A stretch of DNA of 64,000 bases, from positions 836,786-900,785 of the forward strand of contig NZ_JAUEMJ010000002.1 of the NCBI RefSeq assembly GCF_030403505.1, read 5' to 3'. Shown here in pieces: positions 20,085 to 27,923 of the stretch. The translations under genes and the position numbers were made by a program. The number at the start of each line of letters is the position of its first letter. The first letter of the stretch is position 1. The stretch is from Glycomyces tritici (GTDB lineage: Bacteria > Actinomycetota > Actinomycetes > Mycobacteriales > Micromonosporaceae). The notes below the pieces were generated by a model. It had not been told where the DNA came from. It did no database searches and was given only the letters and a program-made list of their open reading frames with translations.

Positions 20085-21488
20085 CTAGCCGACGTCGAGC
20101 CGGAGCAGGTCGTCGACGGTCTCACGCGCCAGGATCACACGTGCCTCGCCGCCCCGGACGGCGACGACCGGCGGGCGGGGCACGTGGTTGTAGTTCGAGC
20201 CCATGGAGCGGCAGTAGGCGCCGGTTCCGGGGACGGCGATCAGGTCGCCCGGCTCGATGTCGGCCGGGAGGAACTCATCTTTAACAACAATGTCGCCCGC
20301 TTCGCAATGCTTTCCCACTACTCGGGCCAGCGCGGGCGTCGCGTCCGAGGAACGTGAGGCGAGCGTCGCCGAATAGGTGGCGTCGTAGAGGGCGGTGCGG
20401 ATGTTGTCGCTGATGCCGCCGTCGACCGAGACGTAGAGGCGCGCGGCGGCGCCGGAGAGGGTGACGGGCTTGACGGTGCCGACCTCGTAGAGAGTGAACA
20501 TCGTGGGGCCGATGAGGCTGCGCCCGGGCTCGATGGAGAGGCGCGGGAGCTCGATGCCGGCGGCCGTGCACTCCTCGGCGACGATCTTGCGCAGGGACGC
20601 GGCGATGTCGCCGGGCGGCTGCGGGTCGTCCTGGCTGGTGTAGGCCATGCCGAAGCCGCCGCCGAGGTCCATCTCGGGGATGCGGACGCCGAAGTCGGTC
20701 TGGAGCCTCCCGTGGAGGCGGGCGACGCGGGCGGCCGAGATCTCGAACGCGGCCGTGTCGAAGATCTGCGAGCCGATGTGCGAGTGGAGGCCGAGGAGTT
20801 CGAGGTGCTCGGCTTCGATGACGCGGCGGGCGGCCTCGTAGGCGGCGCCTCCGGCGAGGGAGAAGCCGAACTTCTGGTCCTCGTGGGCGGTGGCGATGAA
20901 CTCGTGCGTGTGGGCTTCGACGCCGACGTTGACGCGGACCATCACGTTCGGGCGCTTGCCGAGCCGGGCTGCGATGGCCTCGATGCGCTCGATCTCGGTG
21001 AAGGAGTCGGCGACGATGCGCCCGACGCCGATCTCGACGGCCTGGGTCAGTTCGGCGCGGGACTTGTTGTTGCCGTGGAGTCCGAGGCGGGCCGGGTCGA
21101 GCCCGGCGGCCAGCGCCACGGCGAGTTCGCCCGCGGTGCAGACGTCGACGAAGAGGCCTTCCTCGGCGGCGGCGCGCAGCACGGCCTTGGAGCAGAAGGC
21201 CTTGGAGGCGTAGAAGACGTCGGCGCCTTTGAAGGCCTCGGTCCAGGCGCGGCAGCGGGCGCGGAAGTCGTCTTCGTCGAAGACGTACGCGGGCGTGCCG
21301 AACTCGGCCGCGAGCTCCTCGACGGAGAGGCCGCCGATGTGGAGGACGCCGTCGTCGGCGCGTTCGACGTTCTGGGACCACAGCTGCGGGAGGAGCGTGT
21401 TGACGTCCTCGGGCACGCCGAGCCAGCCCGGGCGCAGCGCGGAGTAGTCGAAGTCGCCGTGCAGTGCGCCGGCTTCGTGGGTGCGCAT
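20085..21488 (-). CDS. lysA: Diaminopimelate decarboxylase
   Basis: PLP enzyme (fold type III) converting meso-diaminopimelate to L-lysine, 467 residues. The PLP lysine is in VFYASKAFCSKAVL near 91-104. Further motifs are HSHIGSQIFDTAAFE, EPGRSLIGPTMFTLYEVGTV, and the substrate-binding GTGAYCRSMGSNYNHVPRP near 428. The start ATG 21488 overlaps the argS stop (TAATG). The N-terminal 45 residues are longer than in E. coli, which is usual for actinobacterial LysA. It competes with cell-wall synthesis for diaminopimelate. Confidence 0.96.
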   Translation of the reverse strand: MRTHEAGALHGDFDYSALRPGWLGVPEDVNTLLPQLWSQNVERADDGVLHIGGLSVEELAAEFGTPAYVFDEDDFRARCRAWTEAFKGADVFYASKAFCSKAVLRAAAEEGLFVDVCTAGELAVALAAGLDPARLGLHGNNKSRAELTQAVEIGVGRIVADSFTEIERIEAIAARLGKRPNVMVRVNVGVEAHTHEFIATAHEDQKFGFSLAGGAAYEAARRVIEAEHLELLGLHSHIGSQIFDTAAFEISAARVARLHGRLQTDFGVRIPEMDLGGGFGMAYTSQDDPQPPGDIAASLRKIVAEECTAAGIELPRLSIEPGRSLIGPTMFTLYEVGTVKPVTLSGAAARLYVSVDGGISDNIRTALYDATYSATLASRSSDATPALARVVGKHCEAGDIVVKDEFLPADIEPGDLIAVPGTGAYCRSMGSNYNHVPRPPVVAVRGGEARVILARETVDDLLRLDVG

Positions 21489-23137
21489 TACATCCGCTCC
21501 GGGGCCGAGACGCCGAGCAGTCCGAGCGCGTTGGCGAGGACGACGCGGGTGGCGTCGACGACCCAGAGGCGCGCCTGGTTGACCGGGGTGGTCTCCTCGT
21601 CCGGGAAGGGCAGGACGCGGCAGTCGTGCTGGAAGCGGTGATAGGCGGCGGCCAGCTCTTCGGCGTACCGGGCGACGCGGTGCGGCTCGCGCAGGTCGGC
21701 GGCGGTGGCGACGACGGCCGGGAACTCGGCGAGGGCCTTGAGCAGGTCCGATTCGCGCGGGTGGGTGAGCAGGGCGGCGTCGTAGGACTCGCCCTTCTCG
21801 ACGCCGCGCTCGGCGGCGTTGCGGAGCACGCCGGAGACGCGGGCGTGCGCGTACTGGACGTAGTAGACCGGGTTGTCGCTGCTGTGCTTGGTCCACAGGT
21901 CGATGTCGAGGTCGATCGAGGAGTCGGCGGAGTAGCGCGCCAGTGCGTAGCGGGCGGCGTCGACGCCGACGGCCTCGACGACGTCGTTGAGGGTGATCAT
22001 GTTCCCGGCCCGCTTGGACAGGCGGACGGGCTTGCCGTCGCGCAGCAGGTTCACCAGTTGGCCGATGAGGATTTCCAGTGTGCCGGGCTCGTCGCCGAAG
22101 GCCTGGCTGATGGCCTGCATCCGGCCCACGTAGCCGTGGTGGTCGGCGCCGAGCATGAGCACGAGCTTGTCGAAGCCGCGCTCGCGCTTGTCGAGGTAGT
22201 AGGCGCAGTCCGCGGCGAAGTAGGTCCAGCCGCCGCGCGAGTTCTTGACGACGCGGTCCTTGTCGTCGCCGAAGGTGGTGGTGCGCAGCCAGATCGCGCC
22301 GTCGGCCTCGAAGATGTGGCCCTGCTTCTGGAGCCGCTCCACGGCGGCGTCGAGCTCGCCCTTGTCGTGGAGGTCCTTCTCGTTGAAGAACACGTCGAAG
22401 TGGGTGCCGAATGCCGCCAGGTCGGACTTGATCTCGGCGAACATCAGGTCGACGCCGTCCTTGCGGAACAGCTCCCGGGGGTCCTCGGCATCGAGGATGT
22501 CCGGGCGGTTCTTGACCACCTCGGCGGCGATCTCGTCGATGTAGGCGCCGCCGTAGCCGTTCTCCGGGGTCTCCTCGCCTTTGGCGCTGGCGAGCAGCGA
22601 GGCGCTGAAGTTGTCGATCTGGCTGCCGGCGTCGTTGAAGTAGTACTCGGCGGTGACCTTCGCGCCGGAGGCGCGCATGACACGGGCGAGGGCGTCGCCG
22701 ACGGCGGCCCAGCGGACGGCGCCGATGTGGATGGGCCCCGTGGGGTTCGCGGAGACGAACTCGAGGTTGACCTGCTGGCCGGCCATGGAGGCGTTGTCGC
22801 CGTAGGAGGGTCCGGCGGCGACGATCTTCCCGGCGATCTCGCCTGCGGCGGCGGCGTCCAGGGTGATGTTGAGGAAGCCGGGTCCGGCGATGTCGACCTT
22901 GGCGACGCCGTCGACCGCGGCGAGCAGCTCGGCGATCTTCTCGGCGAGCGCGCGCGGGTTCGTGCCGGCCTTCTTGGCGGTCTGGAGCGCGATGTTGGAG
23001 GCGTAGTCGCCGTGCTTGGGGTCCCTGGGTCGCTCTACGGCCGTCTGGGTGGGCAGTACGGCGTCGTCGAGGGCCAAGGCCTCGAACGCGGCGCGCGTAG
23101 CGGACAGCACTTTCTCTGCGAGCGTCTCAGGAGTCAC
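21488..23137 (-). CDS. argS: Arginyl-tRNA synthetase
   Basis: Class I synthetase charging tRNA-Arg, 549 residues. The HIGH motif appears as HIGA in ANPTGPIHIGAVRWAAVGD near 131-149. The KMSKS-like loop is RLSKRAGN near 369. The N-terminal Add-1 domain is present, and the C-terminal DALR anticodon-binding domain begins near YVQYAHARVSG. ATG 23137 is preceded by a short divergent promoter region shared with the DUF3105 lipoprotein gene. It heads the argS-lysA-hom-thrC-thrB operon. Confidence 0.97.
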   Translation of the reverse strand: MTPETLAEKVLSATRAAFEALALDDAVLPTQTAVERPRDPKHGDYASNIALQTAKKAGTNPRALAEKIAELLAAVDGVAKVDIAGPGFLNITLDAAAAGEIAGKIVAAGPSYGDNASMAGQQVNLEFVSANPTGPIHIGAVRWAAVGDALARVMRASGAKVTAEYYFNDAGSQIDNFSASLLASAKGEETPENGYGGAYIDEIAAEVVKNRPDILDAEDPRELFRKDGVDLMFAEIKSDLAAFGTHFDVFFNEKDLHDKGELDAAVERLQKQGHIFEADGAIWLRTTTFGDDKDRVVKNSRGGWTYFAADCAYYLDKRERGFDKLVLMLGADHHGYVGRMQAISQAFGDEPGTLEILIGQLVNLLRDGKPVRLSKRAGNMITLNDVVEAVGVDAARYALARYSADSSIDLDIDLWTKHSSDNPVYYVQYAHARVSGVLRNAAERGVEKGESYDAALLTHPRESDLLKALAEFPAVVATAADLREPHRVARYAEELAAAYHRFQHDCRVLPFPDEETTPVNQARLWVVDATRVVLANALGLLGVSAPERM

Positions 23138-23241
23138 CCGGTAATCGTAGACGCCGCCCTTCGGCGCCCGCGAGTGATAAACCCCCTTGTGGGCTGCACC
23201 GGTAGGTTGCTTCTGTGCAACCTCGACGGAAGGCCTCGAAC

Positions 23242-23934
23242 ATGCGCCCGCTTCGCAACCGCTGGACCGCTCTCGCCACCGCTCTCGCGCTCAGCGCGCT
23301 CGCCGGATGCTCCGCCGAAGGCGGCGGGAGCGCCGGGGACGGCTCGTCCGCGGCCGACCCGGCGTCCGCCGCCCCGGCCGAGGTGGCGGGGGTGGAGAGC
23401 TTCTACGGCGAGTACGGCGACTACGTCACCGTGATGGCCGCGATCCAGGACGGGAAGACGACCGCCGAGGAGCTCGAGTACCCGTTCGTGGTGCAGCAGG
23501 AGCACGTGGACTCGCTGGGGACCTGGGACGGGAAGAACCCGGTGTACGACCTCACCCCGCCTGCGGGCGGGAACCACCTGTCGGTCTGGCAGACGTGCAA
23601 CGGCTCGGTGTACGACGGGCCCATCGTCGACGGGAACGGGGTGCACTCGATGGAGCACGGCGCGGTGTGGCTCACCTACGACCCCGAGCTGGTCGACCAG
23701 GCCGCGGTCGACGCGCTGGCGCTGCTGATCGGCGCCCGCGACTACAGCCTGATGAGCCCGTACCCGGGTCAGGGGGTCGCGGTGTCGATGCAGTCGTGGG
23801 GGAACCGGTACCAGACCGAGGACCCGTCCGATCCGAAGATCGGCGAGTACCTCGACACGTACGTGCTGAACGAGCGGTTCAACCCGGAGCCGAACGCAAC
23901 GTGCTCGGGGGGTGTGACGACCACCGCGTCGTAG
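23242..23934 (+). CDS. DUF3105 lipoprotein
   Basis: A 230-residue exported protein of unknown function. ATG 23242 follows a GGAAGG ribosome site by 8 bases; an upstream in-frame GTG at 23215 lacks one. The signal peptide ends in the lipobox LSALAGC, so the mature Cys is lipid-modified and the protein faces the outside. The DUF3105 core starts at VESFYGEYGDYV and carries conserved His/Cys positions: PPAGGNHLSVWQTCNGSVYD and VHSMEHGAVWLTYDP, followed by LMSPYPGQG and SWGNRY. The His-rich core suggests metal binding; this is inference. A closely related membrane-anchored paralogue follows. The two look like a tandem duplication with different membrane anchors. Confidence 0.88.
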   Translation: MRPLRNRWTALATALALSALAGCSAEGGGSAGDGSSAADPASAAPAEVAGVESFYGEYGDYVTVMAAIQDGKTTAEELEYPFVVQQEHVDSLGTWDGKNPVYDLTPPAGGNHLSVWQTCNGSVYDGPIVDGNGVHSMEHGAVWLTYDPELVDQAAVDALALLIGARDYSLMSPYPGQGVAVSMQSWGNRYQTEDPSDPKIGEYLDTYVLNERFNPEPNATCSGGVTTTAS

Positions 23935-24086
23935 GCGGGTCGCCTTATGTCGGTTTCAGGGCGCGCTCTAAGGGAGTGCCCTGGACCGACCAGGTAAGGT
24001 GGCGTACGCGAGTGGACTTCACACCGGGCCTCCCCGGCTCCGCTCCGGCTCATCCCGACCTCGACGAATAAGGCTCTCCCCGAGAT

Positions 24087-24932
24087 ATGGCATCGAAGAA
24101 GCAGACCGCCAGCAAGGGCTCCGGCAAGAGCACCGGCAAAGGCGCAGTCGTTGAAAAAGGCCCTGCCGGCAGGAAAGACGCCGGCAAGGGCGACAGCAAG
24201 GGCGGCCTGAGCAAGTCCTCGGCGCCCGCCTCCCGGAAGGGCCGCGCCGTCCAGGTCAAGCAGCCGAAGCCGTGGGGCCTGATCTTCACGTTCGCGGGCG
24301 TCGGCGTCGTCGCGCTCGGCCTGATCGGCGCCGCCGTGTACGTGGTCTGGGACCGCAGCCAGCCGCCGGAGGGCGTCACCGACTTCTACGGCGAGTACGC
24401 GAACTACTCCGAGATCACCGAGGCCCTCCAGGACGGCGACGTCAAGGAGGAGGACCTCGAGAACCCCTGGGTCGTCCAGCAGACCCACATCGACGGCGAA
24501 GACCCGATGGCGGTCCCCGAGTACTCGATCACCCCGCCCGCGGGCGGCGACCACCTCTCGCAGTGGCAGAACTGCACCGGGTCGGTCTACGACGCGCCGA
24601 TCATGGACGGCAACGCCGTCCACTCCCTCGAGCACGGCGCGGTCTGGCTCACCTACGACCCGGCGCTCGTCGACGGCGACGGCATCGACCAGCTCGCGAC
24701 CAAGGTCGAGAGCCGCGACTTCTCCCTCATGAGCCCGTACCCGGAGCAGGGCGTGGCGGTGTCGGTGCAGGCCTGGGGCGTGCAGTACCAGACCGACGAC
24801 ATCAACGACCCCAAGATCGACGAGTTCATGGACTTCTACATCCAGAACGCCGACAACGCGGCCGAGCCGGGCGCCCAGTGCGCCAACGGCCTGACCACGA
24901 CCACTGCCGACCAGCAGATGCCCACCGGCTGA
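24087..24932 (+). CDS. Membrane-anchored DUF3105 protein
   Basis: A 281-residue paralogue of the preceding lipoprotein, but anchored by one membrane helix (WGLIFTFAGVGVVALGLIGA, near 63-82) after a 60-residue lysine/glycine/serine-rich cytoplasmic tail (SKGSGKSTGKG and similar). The extracellular DUF3105 domain repeats the conserved signatures TDFYGEYANY, PPAGGDHLSQWQNCTGSVYD, VHSLEHGAVWLTYDP and LMSPYPEQG. Function unknown. A hairpin follows at 24979. Proximity to a DUF305 protein hints at a shared envelope or metal-handling role, which is inference. Confidence 0.87.
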   Translation: MASKKQTASKGSGKSTGKGAVVEKGPAGRKDAGKGDSKGGLSKSSAPASRKGRAVQVKQPKPWGLIFTFAGVGVVALGLIGAAVYVVWDRSQPPEGVTDFYGEYANYSEITEALQDGDVKEEDLENPWVVQQTHIDGEDPMAVPEYSITPPAGGDHLSQWQNCTGSVYDAPIMDGNAVHSLEHGAVWLTYDPALVDGDGIDQLATKVESRDFSLMSPYPEQGVAVSVQAWGVQYQTDDINDPKIDEFMDFYIQNADNAAEPGAQCANGLTTTTADQQMPTG

Positions 24933-24978
24933 CAGCCGCGAACCTTTCGGGGCGACGCTCGTTAGGCAAGTAGGACAA

Positions 24979-25005
24979 CGGGCGCTCCCCGAGGGGGAGC
25001 GCCCG
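24979..25005 (+). terminator. Strong hairpin between the DUF3105 and DUF305 genes
   Basis: A perfect 12-bp stem CGGGCGCTCCCC/GGGGAGCGCCCG with a GAG loop, starting 46 bases after the DUF3105 stop and ending 17 bases before the DUF305 start. No U-run follows; the ribosome site GAGAGG lies 2-3 bases beyond it. It could terminate, attenuate or protect the upstream mRNA 3' end. Confidence 0.6.
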
Positions 25006-25022
25006 CCGAGAGAGGACGACGA

Positions 25023-25643
25023 ATGAGCCGCTTGTGGCGCAGGCCCGCAGTGCTGGTCGCGATCACCGCAGTGCTCATGCTCGCCGCGGGCCTCGCGGTC
25101 GGCTGGGTGGCGGGCACGTCCGCTCCCGGCAACGACTCCGTCGAGGCCGGGTTCGCGCGCGACATGCAGACGCACCACCAGCAGGCCGTCGAGATGGCCA
25201 TGTACGAGTGGCAGAACGGCTCGGACCCGGCGATGACCACGGTCGCCTACGACATCGCCACCACCCAGAGCACCGAGATCGGCATGTACCGCACGTGGCT
25301 GCGCGACTGGGGCGTCCAGCTCTCCAGCGGCGAGCCGATGGCGTGGGCCGGCGACGAGCACGCGCATGACACCGAGGAGAACGGCGGGCTCATGCCCGGC
25401 ATGGCCACCGACGAGCAGATGGCCGAGTTCAGGACCCTCACCGGCGCCGAAGCCGACGTCATGTTCGCCGACCTCATGATCGCCCACCACATCGGCGGCG
25501 TCGACATGGCCAAGGCCGCGCTCGAGCGCACCGACAACGAGCTCGTCGCGACCGCGGCCCGGCGCACCGTGAGCCAGCAGCAGGCCGAGATCGAGAACCT
25601 CGAGAACCACCGCGACAACATCCTGAACGCCGTCGAAGAGTAG
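25023..25643 (+). CDS. DUF305 family exported protein
   Basis: 206 residues with one N-terminal signal/anchor helix (VLVAITAVLMLAAGLAVGWV), then two DUF305 repeats rich in paired histidines and methionines: FARDMQTHHQQAVEMAMYEW near 41-60 and FADLMIAHHIGGVDMAKAAL near 141-160, joined by a His/Met-containing linker (EHAHDTEENGGLMPGM). The fold is ferritin-like, and members have been linked to copper or other metal handling; the metal here is not known. A GAGAGG site precedes ATG 25023. It is followed 11 bases later by a tail-anchored hypothetical gene, probably in the same transcript. Confidence 0.88.
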   Translation: MSRLWRRPAVLVAITAVLMLAAGLAVGWVAGTSAPGNDSVEAGFARDMQTHHQQAVEMAMYEWQNGSDPAMTTVAYDIATTQSTEIGMYRTWLRDWGVQLSSGEPMAWAGDEHAHDTEENGGLMPGMATDEQMAEFRTLTGAEADVMFADLMIAHHIGGVDMAKAALERTDNELVATAARRTVSQQQAEIENLENHRDNILNAVEE

Positions 25644-25653
25644 GGACGCCGCT

Positions 25654-26412
25654 GTGAGCCAGGACCAGTGGGGACCTCGATACGGCGACCCGACGCATCC
25701 GACCACGGGGGAACTCCCCCGGGTCGGCGACGGCCGCACGGACGAGCAGCGCACGATCCAGGTCGACACCGTCGCCGAAGCGCCGCCCCGCCAGGAGTCG
25801 CGCTCGCGGTACCGCTACAGCTGGGAATCCTCCGAAACGAGCGACGCCGAACCGGCCGGCGGCTTCTCCGAACCGGGCCACGGGTTCTCCGAACCCCGCT
25901 ACGCCGCTTCGGAACAGCACCAGGGCTTCTCCCAGCCCCGCAGCGAGGCCGCGGCGCCCTCCGAGCCCGGCTTCACCAACTGGTCGGTCCCCCGCGTCGG
26001 CCGCGAGAGCTCGGCCTCCGGCCTCACCGGCGAGCACTCCCGCCCCAGCCTCAGCGGCTACCGCCCGGGCGACACCGCCCAGTTCGCGCGCGTCGGCGAC
26101 GGCGTCCGCGGCTCCGTCGGGCCCGTCTCGGTCCAGATCGACCACGTCAGGGTCGACAACGGGGTCAACGGCGACACGCAGCTGCTCGACACCACGAACT
26201 TCAAGCGCCCGCAGGAGACCGAGATCGCGCCCGCCGAGCAGGCGCCGCAACCGGAACCCGGGACCGGCTCCATGCCCGCCATGCGCCACCAGATCGGCCC
26301 CGACTGGACGCAGACGCCCCTGCGCCTCCTCGCCGCGGCCGTCGTCGCCACCGCCGTCCTCGGCGCCTCCGCCGCCAGCCTCATCACGATCGGCAACTGG
26401 ATCAACCCCTGA
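25654..26412 (+). CDS. Hypothetical disordered protein with C-terminal membrane helix
   Basis: 252 residues from GTG 25654, not recognised. The first 215 residues are polar and low-complexity, rich in Ser, Pro, Glu and Gly, with loosely repeated GFSEP-like units near 68-92 (GGFSEPGHGFSEP, HQGFSQP). A single hydrophobic helix (LLAAAVVATAVLGASAASLI) lies next to the C-terminus, giving a tail-anchored topology with a long cytoplasmic disordered domain. It lies 11 bases after the DUF305 gene. No catalytic motif is visible. It could be an adaptor or phosphoprotein-like membrane protein, but there is no direct evidence. Confidence 0.7.
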   Translation: MSQDQWGPRYGDPTHPTTGELPRVGDGRTDEQRTIQVDTVAEAPPRQESRSRYRYSWESSETSDAEPAGGFSEPGHGFSEPRYAASEQHQGFSQPRSEAAAPSEPGFTNWSVPRVGRESSASGLTGEHSRPSLSGYRPGDTAQFARVGDGVRGSVGPVSVQIDHVRVDNGVNGDTQLLDTTNFKRPQETEIAPAEQAPQPEPGTGSMPAMRHQIGPDWTQTPLRLLAAAVVATAVLGASAASLITIGNWINP

Positions 26413-26513
26413 CCGCCGACGTATCGGTGCACCGTCGTATCCCGGCGCCCTGTCGTTCATGGCTGAACTGTCGTACCCGTGCGCGAGAATCGTGGGTGAC
26501 GAGAGGAGTCCGG

Positions 26514-26858
26514 ATGCCGACCTGGGACGACGTAGTGGCCATCGCGAACCGCCTGCCCGAAGTCGAGGTGACCACGAGCTGGCAGACCCCCTCACTGAAG
26601 GTCAAGGGCAAGTTCTTCGCGCGACTGCGCACCGAGGCCGAAGGCGGCCTCGCCATCGTCTGCGACCCCGGCGAAAAGGCCGCGCTCCTCGCCTCCGCCG
26701 ACCCTGCCTTCTACACCACGCCCCACTACGACGGCTACGCCATGATCCTCATCCACCTCGACCGCATCGACGAGCAGCGCCTCACCGAGATGATCGAGGA
26801 CGCCTGGCTCCTCAAGGCCCCCGTGCGCGTCCGCAAAGCCTACGAAGCCGGGAAATGA
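26514..26858 (+). CDS. MmcQ/YjbR family protein
   Basis: 114 residues from ATG 26514, which sits 5 bases after a GAGGAG ribosome site; the open frame upstream is a shadow. The YjbR/MmcQ fold (double-wing, CyaY-like) is suggested by the N-terminal helix TWDDVVAIANRLPEVEV, the strand KVKGKFFARLRTEAEGG, then GYAMILIHLDRIDEQRLTEM and the terminal helix DAWLLKAPVRVRKAY. Members are small cytoplasmic proteins of unknown biochemical function, sometimes called DNA-binding-like. It ends just before a bidirectional terminator. Confidence 0.85.
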   Translation: MPTWDDVVAIANRLPEVEVTTSWQTPSLKVKGKFFARLRTEAEGGLAIVCDPGEKAALLASADPAFYTTPHYDGYAMILIHLDRIDEQRLTEMIEDAWLLKAPVRVRKAYEAGK

Positions 26859-26860
26859 CG

Positions 26861-26890
26861 AAGGCCCGGCCGCTGGTGCGGCCGGGCCTT
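26861..26890 (+). terminator. Bidirectional hairpin terminator between convergent genes
   Basis: A perfect 13-bp stem AAGGCCCGGCCGC/GCGGCCGGGCCTT with a TGGT loop, 2 bases past the YjbR stop and 20 bases before the stop of the convergent Rpn-like gene. Short T-runs flank it on both strands. Confidence 0.82.
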
Positions 26891-26910
26891 TCGAAGTCAG
26901 CGGTGCACGC

Positions 26911-27777
26911 TCAGTCGAAGATCTCCTCGACCCGGTCCACCGTCACCGCTCGGATGAACCAGCGGTCGAGCTCTTCCTCGTCCGAGACGCCCTCGATACG
27001 GGCGAGCGCCGACGCGGAGACTTCGATGCCACGGGCGTCGAGCACCTTGAGGAGTGCGCCGATCTGCCCGAGCCGTCGGCCGCGCTGCTCACCCTTGAGT
27101 TCCAGCTTCCCAGCCGGGCTCTGAAGGTAGTCCTGGTACGTCATGCTCATGTATGCCTCCAGTACGCTGTACGCCTCGTCTGAGAGCAGTTGCATCGCCC
27201 ATCCAGCATACTGCTGGCGGTCCGACTCGGATAGCTCGTTGAGCCTCCGGCCGAGTTTGTGGGCGACCTGCTCGGCCTGTGGTCCCCCGCAAGCCGCTTT
27301 GAGAATAAGTATCTCTACCGCCTCTTTGGGGCTCTGGTCCGCCGCAGCTTCCAGGAGATCCTCCGGGTTGATGACATCCGGCAGCAGGGTGAACCCGGGC
27401 GGTCCGATCTCGATCGCCCGGCGCGCCCAGTCCGCCGTCGCCGCATCGGTGCAGACCGCCAGCAGCCGCACCGGGCATTTGAGACGGGCGCGGAGGATCG
27501 TCATGTACATCGGCCAGCTGTAGCGCTTCCGGTTGTCCTGGCCGCGTTGAATCTCGATGATGACCGCGAAGACGGGCACCCCCGCCTCATCGCGGAATAC
27601 GGCTGCGTTGTCGCAGTTGAGTTCGAGGGGGTCGTTGTTGGTGAGCGCCTCCGATTCGGGCAATGCGCTGGCATAAGCGGGGAACGCGGCGCCGAGCGAC
27701 TTGACGAGCAGTTCGGCCGCGAGTTCCGGGCGCACTTGGAACAAGCGGATGGGGACCTCATGCGAATGGGTGACCAT
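26911..27777 (-). CDS. Rpn/PD-(D/E)XK nuclease-like hypothetical protein
   Basis: 288 residues resembling a family common in actinomycetes and related to Rpn (PDDEXK) nuclease/transposase-derived proteins. The putative active-site strand is FAVIIEIQRGQDNRKRYSWP near 70-89 (the Glu-x-Gln pattern replacing E-x-K), preceded by an Asp in the NAAVFRDEAG segment. The next block LLAVCTDAATADWARRAIEI and the C-terminus GIEVSASALARIEGVSDEEE plus ELDRWFIRAVTVDRVEEIFD match the usual tail of the family. Rpn proteins promote recA-independent recombination in E. coli, but whether this protein cuts DNA is unknown. It stands alone between two terminators. It is somewhat less G+C-rich than its neighbours, consistent with mobile ancestry. 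Confidence 0.68.
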   Translation of the reverse strand: MVTHSHEVPIRLFQVRPELAAELLVKSLGAAFPAYASALPESEALTNNDPLELNCDNAAVFRDEAGVPVFAVIIEIQRGQDNRKRYSWPMYMTILRARLKCPVRLLAVCTDAATADWARRAIEIGPPGFTLLPDVINPEDLLEAAADQSPKEAVEILILKAACGGPQAEQVAHKLGRRLNELSESDRQQYAGWAMQLLSDEAYSVLEAYMSMTYQDYLQSPAGKLELKGEQRGRRLGQIGALLKVLDARGIEVSASALARIEGVSDEEELDRWFIRAVTVDRVEEIFD

Positions 27778-27876
27778 GGCATGAAACGGTATTGGAGCTC
27801 AGCACGCGATTCGCATTTCGACACCCCGACACGAATCCGCACCAGCATGACGCCTGACACTCAGGCGGACAACGAG

Positions 27877-27910
27877 TTCGAGCCCGGACGCTTGCGCGTC
27901 CGGGCCCGAA
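27877..27910 (-). terminator. Hairpin terminator after cysN
   Basis: GCCCGGACGC/GCGTCCGGGC stem with a TTGC loop, extended by four further TTCG/CGAA pairs across one mismatch, ending 14 bases before the cysN stop codon on the plus-strand map. The U-tract is weak. Confidence 0.72.
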
Positions 27911-27923
27911 TCCTTTGCAGTGC

